Shown in pieces: positions 43,459 through 53,819 of a stretch of DNA of 64,000 bases; the stretch's first letter is position 1; the number at the start of each line of letters is the position of its first letter. This DNA comes from Streptomyces sp. NRRL S-646. Lineage in GTDB: Bacteria; Actinomycetota; Actinomycetes; Streptomycetales; Streptomycetaceae. Made by a program: the position numbers and the translations under genes. The notes under the pieces are model-generated. The model was given only the letters and a program-made list of their open reading frames with translations. It was not told the origin of the DNA and searched no databases. The stretch covers positions 248,001 through 312,000 of the forward strand of contig NZ_JODC01000005.1 of NCBI RefSeq assembly GCF_000720765.1, written 5' to 3'.

Positions 43459-44859
43459 ATGCAGCGCAGGCTCAGAAACTGGGCGTTGACGTCCTTTGCG
43501 GCTCTGCTGACGGCCGCCGCCACCACCGCGGCCGCCCTGCCGGAGCCGGCCGCCGCCACCTCGGCGACCATCAACGGCTCGACCACCTACCAGCCGATCG
43601 ACGGCTTCGGCTTCTCCGAACACTTCGGACGGGCCGCCATCATGAACGGCTCGCAAGGGTTACCCGCGGCCAAGCAGCACGAGATCCTCGACCTCCTTCT
43701 CAGCCGCACGACCGGCGCCGGCCTCAGCATCCTGCGTCTCGGTATCGACTCCGGCATCCAGCCCACCGACCCGGGCGGCCCGAACGCGACTCCCGAATAC
43801 ACCTGGGACGGCGTCGACAAGGGCCAGGTGTGGCTGGCCAAGCAGGCCAAGGCGTACGGCGTGAACCGCTTCTACGCCGACGCCTGGACCGCCCCCGGCT
43901 ATATGAAGACCAACGGCACGGACGCCGACGGCGGCACGCTGTGCGGCCTGTCCGGCGCGACGTGCGCGAGCGGCGACTGGCGGCAGGCGTATGCGAACTT
44001 CCTGGTCCAGTACGCCAAGTTCTACCGCCAGGAGGGCATCGGCGTCACCGACCTCGGCTTCACCAACGAGCCCGACTGGACGGCGACGTACGACTCCATG
44101 CGCCTGACCCCCGCCCAGGCCGTGGAGTTCACGAAGGTCTTCGGCCCGATCGCACGCCGGGCCGGGTACAAGGTCACGTGCTGCGACTCCTTCGGCTGGG
44201 ACCAGGAGAAGGCCTACAGCAGCGCGATCGAGGCGGACCCGACCGCGCGGGGCCTGGTCACCACCCACACCGGCCACACCTACGCCAGCAAGGTCGACGG
44301 CCCCCTCCCGACGCAGAAGCGCAGCTGGATGTCGGAGTGGTCCCCCGACGGCACCACCTGGAACGAGAACTGGGACGACGGCAGCGGCTACGACGGCTTC
44401 ACCGTCGCCTCCGCCATCCACGACGCCCTCACCAAGGGAAACACCAGCGGCTACGTGTACTGGTACGGCGCCTCGACGGGCGCCACCCGGGGTCTGATCC
44501 AGATGGACGGCGACAGCTACCACGTCTCCAAGCGCCTGTGGGCGATGGCCAACTACAGCCGCTTCATCCGCCCGGGAGCCACCCGCATCGGCGCCACGAC
44601 CTCCGACTCCGACCTCAACCTGTCGGCGTTCCGCAACATCGACGGGACGGTGACCGTCGTAGCGCTGAACGCCTCCACCAGCGCGACGCCGGTCACCTTC
44701 GACCTGAAGAACACGGGAATTGGCAAAGGCACGGCGACCCCGTACCTGACCGACGCCACGCACAGCACGGCACAGCAGCAGACCGTGGCGGTCAGCAGGA
44801 GTGCACTGACCGCCACGGTTCCGGCCCGGTCTCTGGTCACCTACACCATCAGGCGATAG
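43459..44859 (+). CDS. Secreted GH30-family glycoside hydrolase
   Basis: This 466-residue protein has a signal peptide (about 1-33, ending AAA-T). The GH30 barrel opens with YQPIDGFGFSEHFGRA; the acid/base Glu204 is in TNEPDW and the nucleophile Glu293 in MSEWSP. A C-terminal beta domain (SAFRNIDGTVTVVALN) completes the fold. GH30 includes xylanases, beta-1,6-galactanases and glucosidases. The GFSEHFGRA and ILRLGIDSG stretches look closest to the galactanase/xylanase branch, but the subfamily is unsure. ATG 43459 has GAAGGGAG four bases upstream. The CebR box suggests induction by cello-oligosaccharides, not maltose, unlike its neighbours. Confidence 0.87.
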   Translation: MQRRLRNWALTSFAALLTAAATTAAALPEPAAATSATINGSTTYQPIDGFGFSEHFGRAAIMNGSQGLPAAKQHEILDLLLSRTTGAGLSILRLGIDSGIQPTDPGGPNATPEYTWDGVDKGQVWLAKQAKAYGVNRFYADAWTAPGYMKTNGTDADGGTLCGLSGATCASGDWRQAYANFLVQYAKFYRQEGIGVTDLGFTNEPDWTATYDSMRLTPAQAVEFTKVFGPIARRAGYKVTCCDSFGWDQEKAYSSAIEADPTARGLVTTHTGHTYASKVDGPLPTQKRSWMSEWSPDGTTWNENWDDGSGYDGFTVASAIHDALTKGNTSGYVYWYGASTGATRGLIQMDGDSYHVSKRLWAMANYSRFIRPGATRIGATTSDSDLNLSAFRNIDGTVTVVALNASTSATPVTFDLKNTGIGKGTATPYLTDATHSTAQQQTVAVSRSALTATVPARSLVTYTIRR

Positions 44860-44876
44860 AGCCCGCTCACTTCCAT

Positions 44877-44999
44877 GTGTCACTCGTGGTGTATCCGGAC
44901 GAACTGCCCGTCGAGTACGAGCGGTTCGTCCCGGACGCCCAAATCACGTTCCCAGGGCTGTTCTTCTTGGGGAATCTGCACTCGATCGTCGTGCCCTAG
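44877..44999 (+). pseudogene. Unrecognised coding remnant left of the IS relic
   Basis: A short frame from GTG 44877 to TAG 44997 reads VSLVVYPDELPVEYERF and ends FFLGNLHSIVVP. Its composition looks protein-like and unlike the neighbouring GH30 end, but there is no ribosome site and no start upstream other than the GTG itself. It may be the C-terminal stump of a gene lost in the rearrangement that brought the IS element. No family was recognised. The rest of the 44860-45181 stretch shows no gene. Confidence 0.3.
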
Positions 45000-45230
45000 C
45001 GGGCGCGATCACCGGTTTGCTTCAGGTCGGAGCGCCGGGAAGGCGAAGTCGAGTCGCCGGGGCGATTCGGCGTTTCGGGAGGCTACGGGGCTGAGCACGA
45101 CCGTGAACAGGCGGTGGCGATGGGGAGCTGCGGTAGCTGGCCGGGGGCGGCGGCCGGGAGAGGTCACTCACCCGGGTGATGTTGATCGATGGCGTGCGCG
45201 ACCCGGGAACGCGCGGGCTAGGTTCTCGGC

Positions 45231-46302
45231 ATGGCACGGTTTCGGATGTACCCGACGAGCGAGCAGGCGAGCATCATGCTCGGCCACTGCGCGCACGCCC
45301 GGTACGTGTGGAACCTGGCCGCATGAGGGTTTCCGGGTTATCGGTACCGATCGCGTACCCGAGTACAACGAGGACGGGTCGCCGAAGCTGAACGCGAAGA
45401 CCGGCAGACAGGTCATGGGCCGCTCGGTCGTGGTGCAGAAGCTGAATCGGCGGTGGGCGCAGGTGAAGGTGCCGGGCTGTGGGTGGGTGCGCTTCCGGCT
45501 GTCCCGCTCTGGCCTGCCGAAGGCGAAGACGTTCCGCGTCACGTACCGCAACGGTCAGTGGCACATCGCGTTCGCCGTCGTCCCCGAGCCGATCGAGAAG
45601 CCCGGCACGGGTGGGGTCATCGGCATCGACCGGGGCGTGAAGATCACCGCTGCCCTCTCGGACGGCCGGAAGCTGAACTGCCCGCAGCTCACCACGAAGG
45701 AACGCGCCCGGATCCGCAAGCACCAGCGACGGGCTGCCCGCGCCCCCAAGGGCAGCGAGGTCAAGACCGCCGAGTACGCCAAGGTCGCCCGCCTCAAGGC
45801 CCGCGAAGCCGACCGGCGCAAGGACTGGTGCGAGAAGACCAGTACCGTGCTCGCCCGCACATATGGCCTCGTCCGGTTCGAAAAGCTGAACATCAAGAAT
45901 ATGACCCGCTCTGCGAAGGGGACGGTCGACCAGCCCGGCACGCGGGTCAGGCAGAAGGCCGGTCTGAACCGGGTGATCCTCGCCCAGGGCTGGGGCCTGC
46001 TCCGGCAGCGCACTGAGGACAAGGCTCCGGGCCGGGTCGAGGACGTCCCCGCTCCCTTTACGTCTCTGCGGTGCAGTGCCTGCGGTTGGATCGAGAAGAA
46101 CTCGCGCAAGAGTCAAGCCGAGTTCGTCTGCGTGTCCTGCGGGTTCACTTGCTACGCGGACGAGAACGCAGCAACCAATGTCGCGGCAGGACAGGGCGGG
46201 ATCCCCCGGCGCTCAGCCGGTGCCGGAGGGATGACAGCGGCCACAAGCCGTTCGAGTGTCCGTGAACCTCAACCCATCCGGGTTGGAATCCCCCTCTTTT
46301 AA
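45231..46302 (+). pseudogene. tnpB: tnpB-like RNA-guided nuclease gene with internal deletion and frameshift
   Basis: The N-terminus starts at ATG 45231 (MARFRMYPTSEQASIM) and continues to RYVWNLAA, where it meets TGA 45324. The rest resumes in another frame from about 45322 (HEGFRVIGTDRV) to TAA 46300. Family members have roughly 70 residues between these points (from memory), so a deletion removed part of the gene and broke the frame. The C-terminal part keeps the RuvC-like residues: Asp in GIDRG, Glu in VRFEKLNI, Asp in YADENAATN. It also keeps the zinc ribbon CSACG/CVSCG. YADE replaces the usual NADE. It is probably inactive unless expressed as a C-terminal fragment. Confidence 0.85.
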
Positions 46303-46319
46303 GAGGGGGAGGATGTCAA
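46271..46319 (+). ncRNA. Right end of the IS element: likely 3' part of the omega/reRNA scaffold
   Basis: In TnpB elements the guide RNA scaffold is made from the 3' end of tnpB and the right end. Here two hairpins (46271-46284 and 46290-46309) overlap the tnpB stop codon, and the element ends at TCAA 46316-46319. The guide would be the adjoining bases from 46320 on, which lie in the 3' end of the broken amylase. Expression is unknown. Confidence 0.5.
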
Positions 46320-46321
46320 TC

Positions 46322-46471
46322 CTAGAGGTTGGCGATGACGTCGCCTTTTGCGGTGGTGTCCGCGTGTGCGGAGGCTGCGGGCAGGGTCACGGCGCCCGCG
46401 AGGGCCAGTGCGCCGGCGGCCACGGCGCCGGCCGTGCGCCGGAAGACACCCGGAGGTCGGTGTCCGGTCAT
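46322..46471 (-). pseudogene. N-terminal remnant of a second secreted alpha-amylase
   Basis: A 49-residue frame starts at ATG 46471 with GGAG six bases upstream and codes a full signal peptide (RRTAGAVAAGALALAGA, ending SAHA), followed by only DTTAKGDVIANL and TAG. From memory, secreted actinobacterial amylases of one subgroup begin the mature chain with KGDVIANLWEWNW, so the TAG stands where Trp (TGG) is expected. The IS right end abuts the stop. The rest of the enzyme is not found on the other side of the IS, so a deletion accompanied or preceded the insertion. It shares a CTTGC-rich promoter region with the pullulanase gene. Confidence 0.55.
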
Positions 46472-46568
46472 GTGCGGCTCCGATGAAAGGTGTTGGGGTT
46501 TCAACCAGTGGTCGACCAGTGGTGAGAGTGGGGCCGTTGGGGAGGCGCGTCAAGGTTGCTCGTGAAAG

Positions 46569-46609
46569 TTCTTGCTATGAGTTTCAAGTCTCTTGCTGTA
46601 AACCTTGCG
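46569..46609. promoter_or_regulatory. Direct CTTGC repeats in the pullulanase/amylase-remnant promoter
   Basis: TTCTTGC (46569-46575), CTCTTGC (46590-46596) and CCTTGCG (46603-46609) place TTGC at 46573, 46594 and 46605. The steps are 21 and 11 bases, so all three face the same side of the helix. The motif is the MalR-operator core seen at malE. The arrangement lies between two divergent amylolytic genes. Confidence 0.6.
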
Positions 46610-46670
46610 TTAGCGATACGGTCGCGCGGGGTCGGACCCAGAGAGCCGTAATCGCTAGGAGTTCACGCCT

Positions 46671-49600
46671 GTGATACCGAGATGGCCGGCGCCCCGGACG
46701 CGCCGCACCACCCATGCCGGACGGGTCGCGGCCGTCACCGTCGCCGCGCTCGCCGCAGCCCTGATCCAGCCACTCGCGGCGCACGCGGACTCCCCGCCCC
46801 CGCCGCCCTCCGACGCGAAGCTCGCCGCCGCGCCCGCCCGGCACGACGACACCCGCGAGCAGTTCTACTTCGTCATGCCGGACCGTTTCGCCAACGGCGA
46901 CGCCTCCAACGACAGGGGCGGCCTCACGGGGTCGCGCCTGTCCACCGGTTACGACCCCACCGACAAGGGCTTCTACCAGGGCGGCGACCTCAAGGGCCTG
47001 ACCAGGAAGCTCGACTACATCAAGGGCCTCGGCACCACCGCCATCTGGATGGCCCCGATCTTCAAGAACCGTCCCGTCCAGGGAACGGGGAGCAACGCCT
47101 CCGCCGGCTACCACGGCTACTGGATCACCGACTTCACCCAGGTCGACCCGCACTTCGGGACCAACAAGGACCTGGAGACCCTCATCGCCAAGGCGCACGC
47201 CAAGGGCATGAAGGTCTTCTTCGACGTCATCACCAACCACACCGCCGACGTCGTCGACTACAAGGAGAAGTCCTACGACTACCTCTCCAAGGGCGCCTTC
47301 CCGTACCTGACCAAGGACGGCAGGCCCTTCGACGACGCCGACTACGCGGACGGCGGCAAGAAGTTCCCCGCCGTCGACACCGATTCCTTCCCGCGCACGC
47401 CGACCGTCGCCGCCGCGGACAAGAACGCCAAGGTCCCCTCCTGGCTCAACGACCCGACGATGTACCACAACCGCGGTGACTCGACCTTCGCCGGTGAGAG
47501 CGCCACGTACGGAGACTTCGGCGGCCTCGACGACCTGTGGACCGAGCGTCCCGAGGTCGTGCAGGGCATGGAGAAGATCTACGAACGCTGGGTGCGCGAC
47601 TTCGGCATCGACGGCTTCCGGATCGACACGGTCAAGCACGTCGACATGGACTTCTGGACCCAGTGGGCGACCGCCCTCGACGCCTATGCGGCCAAGCAGG
47701 GGCGCAAGAACTTCTTCATGTTCGGCGAGGTCTACTCCGCCGACACCTCGATCACTTCGCCGTACGTCACCCAGGGCCGCCTCGACGCCACCCTCGACTT
47801 CCCCTTCCAGGACGCGGCCCGCAGCTATGCCTCCCAGGGCGGCAGCGCGCAGAAGCTCGCCTCCCTCTTCGGCGACGACTACAAGTACACGACCGACAAG
47901 GCCAACGCGTACGAGCAGGTCACCTTCCTCGGCAACCACGACATGGGCCGCATCGGGTACTTCCTGAACCAGGACAACCCCAAGGCCACGGACGCCGAGC
48001 TGCTGGCCAAGGACAAGCTCGCCAACGAGCTGATGTTCCTCAGTCGCGGCAATCCCGTCGTCTACTACGGGGACGAGCAGGGCTTCACCGGCTCCGGCGG
48101 CGACAAGGACGCCCGCCAGACGATGTTCGCCTCCAAGGTCGCCGACTACCTCGACGACAAGGAGATCGGCACCGACCGCACCCACGCGAGCGACTCGTAC
48201 GACCCGGCCGCGCCCCTCTACAAGCAGATCGCCGCGCTCAGCAAGCTCCGCAAGGACAACCCCGCCCTCACCGACGGCGTGCAGACTCAGCGGTACGCGG
48301 CCGACGGCTCCGGTGTCTGCGCCTTCTCCCGTACGGACGCCAGGACCGGCCAGGAGTACGTCGTCGCCCTCAACAACGCGGGCGAGGCGAGGACGGCCAC
48401 CTTCGCGACCGGCTCGGCGAACATGAAGTTCCTTGGGATCTACGGGACTTCGGACCAGGTGACCTCCGACGGGGACAAGAAGATCACTGTCACCGTCCCG
48501 GCCGGTAGGGCGATCGTCCTCAAGGCGGCGGGCAGGCTCGCCGAGCCCACGGACGAGCCGACCCTCACCCTCAAGGCCCCCGACGCCGGCGCCACCGGCA
48601 CCGTGGAACTCTCGGCCGGCGTCGACGGCGGGCAGCTCAACCGCGTCGTCTTCGCCGCCCAGGTCGGCAACGGCAAGTGGCGCACGCTCGGCTCCGCCGA
48701 CCACGCCCCGTACAAGGTCACGCAGACCATCGGCAAGGACGTACCGGCGGGAACGACCCTGCGGTACAAGGCAGTTGTCATCGACTCCGCCGGACACACG
48801 GCGAGCGCCACCGCCGCCTCCACCACCGGCACCCCGCCCGCCGCGGAGACCCCCACCGCCTCCTCCCGCGACTACGCGGTCGTCCACTACAAGCGCACCG
48901 ACGGCGACTACGACAAGTGGGGTCTGTACGCCTGGGGCGACCTTGCCGACGGCGAGTCGACCACCTGGCCGGCCGGGCACCCGTTCGTCGGCCGTGACGC
49001 GTACGGCGCCTTTGCCTACGTCAAGCTGAAGCCGGGCGCCTCCACCGTCGGTTTCCTGGTCGTCGACAAGGACGGCAACAAGGACGTCTCCACCGACCGC
49101 ACCATCGATGTCACCAAGACCGGCGAGGTCTGGATCGAGCAGGGCAAGGACGCCGTACAGACCACACGGCCGGACTACCCGGCACAGGACAGGACCAAGG
49201 CGGTCATCCACTACCACCGCGCCGACGGGAACTACGACGGCTGGGGTCTGCACGTCTGGACCGGTGCCGCGAACCCCACGGACTGGTCGAGCCCGCTGAA
49301 GCCGGTGAAGACCGACGCCTACGGGGCGGTCTTCGAGGTGCCGCTCAGCGACGGTGCCACCAGCCTCAGTTACATCATCCACAAAGGCGACGAGAAGGAC
49401 CTCCCGGCCGACCAGTCGCTCGATCTCAAGGCCAACGGCTACGAGGTGTGGCTGTTGAACGGCCAGGAGAAGTACCTGCTGCCGCAGCCCGCGGGATCGG
49501 CCGCCGCGCTCGACCTGAGCACCTCCAAGGCGATCTGGATCGACCGGAACACGGTCGCCTGGAACGGCTCCGACGCCGCCGCCTCCACCCAGCTGCTCTA

Positions 49601-52082
49601 CTCCCACGACGGCTCGATCGCCGTCAAGGACTCCGCGCTGACCAGCGACGACGAGCGCTGGCTGCGCCTTGCGAAGACCACCCTCACCGACGCCCAGAAG
49701 GCCAAGTTCCCGTACCTGAAGGACTACACGGCCTGGTCCGTCGACCCGCGTGACCGGGACCGGGTGCGCGAGGCCCTCGACGGGCAGGTCGTCGCCTCCC
49801 AGCGGGCCGCGAACGGCGCCGTGCTCGCGGCGACCGGCGTCCAGATCGCCGGCGTGCTGGACGACGTGTACGCGGGCGCGACCAGGGCCGAGCTGGGGCC
49901 GACGTTCCACAAGGGGCGTCCCACGCTTGCCGTGTGGGCGCCGACCGCGCAGAGCGTGGCACTGGAGCTCGACGGCTCGGTCAAGAAGATGAAGCGCGAG
50001 GACTCCACCGGCGTCTGGTCCGTCACCGGCCCGGCGTCCTGGAAGAACAAGCCCTACCGGTACGTCGTGAAGGTGTGGGCGCCGAGCGTCCGCAAGGTCG
50101 TCACCAACAAGGTCACCGACCCCTACTCGGTCGCCCTCACCGCCGACTCCGGGCGCAGTCTCGTCGTCGACCTGGACGACAAGTCCCTTGCCCCCGGCGG
50201 CTGGTCGAGCCTCGCCAAGCCCAGGGCCGTACCGCTGAAGGACGCCCAGATCCAGGAGCTGCACATCCGGGACTTCTCCGTCGCGGACAAGTCCGTGCCG
50301 GCCAAGGACCAGGGCACCTACCTGGCCTTCACCGACAAGAACAGCGACGGCTCGAAGCACCTGCGGAAGCTGGCGAAGTCGGGCACGTCGTACGTCCATC
50401 TGCTGCCCGCCTTCGACTTCGCCACCGTGCCGGAGAAGAAGGCGGACCAGGCGACGACGGACTGCGACCTCGCCTCCTACGCCGCCGACTCCGACAAGCA
50501 GCAGGCGTGCGTCGCGAAGACCGCCGCGAAGGACGCCTACAACTGGGGCTACGACCCGTTCCACTACACGGTCCCCGAGGGCTCGTACGCGACCGACCCG
50601 GACGGGACCGGCCGTACCGTCGAGTTCCGCAAGATGGTGAAGGGGCTGAACCAGGACGGGCTTCGGGTCGTCATGGACGTCGTCTACAACCACACGGCGG
50701 CCGCCGGTCAGGCCGACACCAGCGTTCTCGACAAGGTGGTGCCCGGCTACTACCAGCGGCTCCTCGCGGACGGCTCGGTCGCCAACAGCACCTGCTGTGC
50801 GAACACCGCCACCGAGAACTCCATGATGGGCAAGCTGGTCGTCGACTCGGTCGTCACCTGGGCCAAGGAGTACAAGGTCGACGGCTTCCGCTTCGACCTG
50901 ATGGGACACCAGCCGAAGGCCAACATCCTCGCGGTCAGGAAGGCACTCGACGCGCTGACCCCGGCGAAGGACGGTGTCGACGGCAAGAAGATCATCATGT
51001 ACGGCGAGGGCTGGAACTTCGGAGAGGTCGCCGACGACGCCCGCTTCGTGCAGGCCACGCAGAAGAACATGGCGGGGACGGGGATCGCGACCTTCTCCGA
51101 CCGCGCCCGTGACGCCGTGCGCGGCGGCAGCCCCTTCGACTCCGACCCCGGCGTCCAGGGCTTCGCCTCCGGCCTGTACACCGACCCCAACTCGTCCACA
51201 ACGAACGGCACTTCGGCCGAGCAGAAGGCCCGGCTGCTGCACTACCAGGACCTGATCAAGGTCGGTCTGTCCGGAAACCTCGCCAAGTACCGCTTCACCG
51301 ACACCGACGGCAAGGAGGTCACCGGCGCCGAGGTGGACTACAACGGTCAGCCGGCCGGTTACGCGGACGCGCCCGGCGACGCCGTCGCCTACGCCGACGC
51401 GCACGACAACGAGTCCCTCTTCGACGCCCTCACCTACAAGCTGCCTGCCTCGACGAGTGCGGCCGCCCGGGCCCGGATGCAGGTCCTCGCGATGGCGACG
51501 GCCACCCTCTCGCAGGGCCCGTCCCTCTCCCAGGCGGGCTCCGACCTGCTGCGCTCCAAGTCCCTGGACCGCAACTCGTTCGACAGCGGCGACTGGTTCA
51601 ACGCCATCCACTGGAACTGCACGGACGGCAACGGCTTCGGGCGGGGGCTGCCGATGGAGGCCGACAACGAGTCCAAGTGGCCGTACGCGAAGCCGCTGCT
51701 GAGCTCGGTGCGGGTCGGCTGCTCGCAGATCGAGGGGGCCTCGGCCGCGTACCGGGATCTGTTGAAGATCCGTTCGACGGACGGCGTCTTCTCGCTCGAC
51801 ACATCCGCGCAGGTGCAGTCGAAGCTGTCGTTCCCGTTGTCCGGGAAGGACGAGACGCCCGGTGTGATCACGATGAAGCTGGGTGATCTGGTCGTTGTCT
51901 TCAACGCGACGCCGAGCAGGCAGGAGCAGCGGGTGGGGTCCCTGGCCGGTACCGGCTACCGCCTGCACCCGGTGCAGGCGGCCGGCGCCGACCCTATCGT
52001 CAAGTCCTCTTCCTATGAGCGGGAATCGGGCACGTTCGCCGTTCCGGGGCGCAGTGTCGCAATATTCTCCCGGATCTCCTGA
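46671..52082 (+). CDS. Secreted bifunctional alpha-amylase/pullulanase (GH13-CBM41x2-GH13)
   Basis: This 1803-residue protein has a signal peptide (about 1-40, ending AAHA). The N-terminal GH13 module (about 55-620) has Asp319, Glu353 and Asp424. Two CBM41-type modules (about 733-830 and 842-940, [19 protein letters not shown] and [19 protein letters not shown]) follow, then a CBM48-like N-domain (near 1083). The pullulanase GH13 module has YNWGYDP (near 1291), Asp1409, Glu1446 and Asp1579, and a C-terminal beta domain closes the chain. One chain would cut alpha-1,4 and alpha-1,6 bonds of branched glucans. S. coelicolor has a comparable protein close to aglA. GTG 46671 has TAGGAG nine bases upstream. 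Confidence 0.95.
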   Translation: MIPRWPAPRTRRTTHAGRVAAVTVAALAAALIQPLAAHADSPPPPPSDAKLAAAPARHDDTREQFYFVMPDRFANGDASNDRGGLTGSRLSTGYDPTDKGFYQGGDLKGLTRKLDYIKGLGTTAIWMAPIFKNRPVQGTGSNASAGYHGYWITDFTQVDPHFGTNKDLETLIAKAHAKGMKVFFDVITNHTADVVDYKEKSYDYLSKGAFPYLTKDGRPFDDADYADGGKKFPAVDTDSFPRTPTVAAADKNAKVPSWLNDPTMYHNRGDSTFAGESATYGDFGGLDDLWTERPEVVQGMEKIYERWVRDFGIDGFRIDTVKHVDMDFWTQWATALDAYAAKQGRKNFFMFGEVYSADTSITSPYVTQGRLDATLDFPFQDAARSYASQGGSAQKLASLFGDDYKYTTDKANAYEQVTFLGNHDMGRIGYFLNQDNPKATDAELLAKDKLANELMFLSRGNPVVYYGDEQGFTGSGGDKDARQTMFASKVADYLDDKEIGTDRTHASDSYDPAAPLYKQIAALSKLRKDNPALTDGVQTQRYAADGSGVCAFSRTDARTGQEYVVALNNAGEARTATFATGSANMKFLGIYGTSDQVTSDGDKKITVTVPAGRAIVLKAAGRLAEPTDEPTLTLKAPDAGATGTVELSAGVDGGQLNRVVFAAQVGNGKWRTLGSADHAPYKVTQTIGKDVPAGTTLRYKAVVIDSAGHTASATAASTTGTPPAAETPTASSRDYAVVHYKRTDGDYDKWGLYAWGDLADGESTTWPAGHPFVGRDAYGAFAYVKLKPGASTVGFLVVDKDGNKDVSTDRTIDVTKTGEVWIEQGKDAVQTTRPDYPAQDRTKAVIHYHRADGNYDGWGLHVWTGAANPTDWSSPLKPVKTDAYGAVFEVPLSDGATSLSYIIHKGDEKDLPADQSLDLKANGYEVWLLNGQEKYLLPQPAGSAAALDLSTSKAIWIDRNTVAWNGSDAAASTQLLYSHDGSIAVKDSALTSDDERWLRLAKTTLTDAQKAKFPYLKDYTAWSVDPRDRDRVREALDGQVVASQRAANGAVLAATGVQIAGVLDDVYAGATRAELGPTFHKGRPTLAVWAPTAQSVALELDGSVKKMKREDSTGVWSVTGPASWKNKPYRYVVKVWAPSVRKVVTNKVTDPYSVALTADSGRSLVVDLDDKSLAPGGWSSLAKPRAVPLKDAQIQELHIRDFSVADKSVPAKDQGTYLAFTDKNSDGSKHLRKLAKSGTSYVHLLPAFDFATVPEKKADQATTDCDLASYAADSDKQQACVAKTAAKDAYNWGYDPFHYTVPEGSYATDPDGTGRTVEFRKMVKGLNQDGLRVVMDVVYNHTAAAGQADTSVLDKVVPGYYQRLLADGSVANSTCCANTATENSMMGKLVVDSVVTWAKEYKVDGFRFDLMGHQPKANILAVRKALDALTPAKDGVDGKKIIMYGEGWNFGEVADDARFVQATQKNMAGTGIATFSDRARDAVRGGSPFDSDPGVQGFASGLYTDPNSSTTNGTSAEQKARLLHYQDLIKVGLSGNLAKYRFTDTDGKEVTGAEVDYNGQPAGYADAPGDAVAYADAHDNESLFDALTYKLPASTSAAARARMQVLAMATATLSQGPSLSQAGSDLLRSKSLDRNSFDSGDWFNAIHWNCTDGNGFGRGLPMEADNESKWPYAKPLLSSVRVGCSQIEGASAAYRDLLKIRSTDGVFSLDTSAQVQSKLSFPLSGKDETPGVITMKLGDLVVVFNATPSRQEQRVGSLAGTGYRLHPVQAAGADPIVKSSSYERESGTFAVPGRSVAIFSRIS

Positions 52083-52099
52083 AAGTGGCATTACTTTGG

Positions 52100-52128
52100 T
52101 GGGGCAGGCCGAATCGCGGTCTGCCCCA
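52100..52128 (+). terminator. Probable terminator after the pullulanase
   Basis: TGGGGCAG (52100-52107) and CTGCCCCA (52121-52128) form an 8-bp perfect stem with a 13-nt loop, 18 bases past the stop. It lies before the next gene's start. Confidence 0.65.
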
Positions 52129-52152
52129 TCGGCGTTGTCCCAGGGCTGGAAG

Positions 52153-53784
52153 ATGGACCTCAACGGCAAGCTGACAGACACGACCGTGCTGGTCGTGGAC
52201 GACGTCGCGGCCAGCCGGTACGCGATGGGCACCGTGCTGCGCCGGGCCGGACACCAGGTCATACCGGTCGCCACCGGCCAGCAGGCGCTGGTCGAACTCG
52301 ACGTACGGCTGCGCAAGGGCATCCTGCCCGACGTGGCCCTCGTCGACATCGACCTGCCGGACATGAGCGGCTTCGAACTGTGCCGGCGGCTCAAGGAACG
52401 GCCGCACATGGCGGGCCTGCCCGTGGTGCACTTCTCGGCCGCCGCCGTGGCACCGGTCGACCGCTGCCAGGGGCTGGACGCGGGCGCCGAGACCTATCTG
52501 ACGGTGCCCGCCGAGCCCGAGGAGATCGAGGCGGTGGTCCGGTCCGCGGTGCGCACCGCCCGGCTGCGGGCCGACGACCAGGCGCTCGTACGGCGGCTGA
52601 CGCTGCTGTCCCAGGCGATCGTCACCATCCAGGCGGCGCGTTCCCTGCAGGAACTCGCCGACGCCGCCGCCGACGGCACCGCGCGGCTCATCGGAGGCCC
52701 CGCCGCCGTCTTCGTCCTCGGTCCGGACGACGAGCTGTACCGCGGCATCTCACGGGACCGCACCTCCCTCGCGCTGCCGGACGCGGGCGCCCACCGGACC
52801 GTGGCCGCTCTGCTGCGGCGGCTGACCCGCGGACAGGCCGGGGTGCAGATCACCACGGTGCCCGCGCCGCTGTGGCCCGCCGGGTTCTTCCGGCCCGGCA
52901 TACAGCACGACGCCCGGCTCGCGCTGGTCCTCACCCAGGACGGCCAGGCCCCCGTGTGCCTGGCCACGCCCACCCGCGGGGTGCGCAGGGTGAACCCCGA
53001 GGAGGAGGCCCTGGTGGCCCAGCTGGCGCAGGCCACCGCGCTCGCCGCCGAGCCGCTGCTGATGTACCAGGTCGAGCGGCATGTCGCCCTCACCCTCCAG
53101 CACAGCTTCCTGCCCCAGCCGCACCGGCTGCCCGAACTGCCCGGCATCGACGTCGGAGTCCGCTACGTACCCGCGTCCCGGGAGACCGAGATCGGCGGCG
53201 ACTTCTACGCGGCCCTGCGCACCGACGAGGGTGTGCTCACGGCGGTCGGTGACGTCGTCGGGCACTCGCTGGAGGCGGCCACCGTCATGGTCGAGATACG
53301 GCATGCGCTGCGTGCCTACTGCGTCGAGGAGAGCGGCCCAGCCGTACTCGCCGAGCGGCTCGACCGGATGCTGCAGCACTACCACCCGGACGTCACCGCC
53401 ACCGTCTGCCTGGTGCTGATCGACCCCGAGACCGGACGCACCCGGATCGCCAACGCGGGGCACATCCCACCGCTGATCCTGCGCACCACCGGCGACGCCG
53501 AGTACGCCAAGGCCGACGGCCCGCTGCTCGGCCTGGGGCTGCCCCACCCGCCGCCCACCGAGCTGTTCCTGGAGCCCGGCGACCGGCTCCTCATGGTCAC
53601 CGACGGCCTGATCGAGACCCGGGGCACGGACCTGAGCCTCTCGATGGAGCAGCTCCGCTCGGCGGCCGTCGGTGCCCTGCCCGGGCTGGACGCCCTGTGC
53701 GACACCCTCCTGGCCTGCTTCGGTCACGACCGCGAGGACGACATCGCGATGCTGGCACTGCAGCTGAGGAGCACGGACAACTAG
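52153..53784 (+). CDS. REC-GAF-SpoIIE (PP2C) phosphatase
   Basis: This 543-residue protein has a receiver domain (about 5-125) with phospho-acceptor Asp65 in VALVDIDLPD, a GAF-like sensor (about 150-305), and a PPM/SpoIIE phosphatase (about 320-540) with metal-binding motifs GGDFYAAL near 347, VGDVVGHSLEAA near 365, and DDIAMLALQ at the end. Such proteins dephosphorylate anti-sigma-factor antagonists on receiving a signal through the REC and GAF domains. The nearest sigma regulators are not in the window, so the partner is unknown. ATG 52153 is preferred; GTG 52099 is an in-frame alternative. It lies after the pullulanase with a terminator between. Confidence 0.88.
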   Translation: MDLNGKLTDTTVLVVDDVAASRYAMGTVLRRAGHQVIPVATGQQALVELDVRLRKGILPDVALVDIDLPDMSGFELCRRLKERPHMAGLPVVHFSAAAVAPVDRCQGLDAGAETYLTVPAEPEEIEAVVRSAVRTARLRADDQALVRRLTLLSQAIVTIQAARSLQELADAAADGTARLIGGPAAVFVLGPDDELYRGISRDRTSLALPDAGAHRTVAALLRRLTRGQAGVQITTVPAPLWPAGFFRPGIQHDARLALVLTQDGQAPVCLATPTRGVRRVNPEEEALVAQLAQATALAAEPLLMYQVERHVALTLQHSFLPQPHRLPELPGIDVGVRYVPASRETEIGGDFYAALRTDEGVLTAVGDVVGHSLEAATVMVEIRHALRAYCVEESGPAVLAERLDRMLQHYHPDVTATVCLVLIDPETGRTRIANAGHIPPLILRTTGDAEYAKADGPLLGLGLPHPPPTELFLEPGDRLLMVTDGLIETRGTDLSLSMEQLRSAAVGALPGLDALCDTLLACFGHDREDDIAMLALQLRSTDN

Positions 53785-53819
53785 GGTGAGCCTGTCGCTG
53801 TCGTAGAACAGGAGTGCCC

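Larger units (their letters stand above)
45187..46319 (+). mobile_element. Degenerate IS200/IS605 (IS1341-type) element carrying tnpB only
   Basis: The element seems to lie between a TTGAT target motif (45182-45186), as used by ISDra2-type elements, and a TCAA right-end tetramer (46316-46319). An imperfect GC-rich hairpin (near 45190-45218) marks the left end. The right end has two hairpins: AACCC-ATCC-GGGTT (46271-46284) and CCCCCTCTT-TT-AAGAGGGGG (46290-46309). No tnpA gene is present. The boundaries are inferred from the motifs, not from a target duplication, because this family makes none. Confidence 0.7.

Noticed and set aside
44875..45321. An uninterrupted tnpB frame from 44875
   Set aside because: Residues before 45322 in this frame are low complexity and do not match tnpB. 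The true N-terminus is in another frame at 45231.
46584..52409. A 1941-codon open frame on the minus strand opposite the pullulanase gene
   Set aside because: High GC in third positions keeps antisense frames open. The product is Val/Gly/Arg-rich low complexity without domains, while the plus strand codes a clear two-module enzyme.
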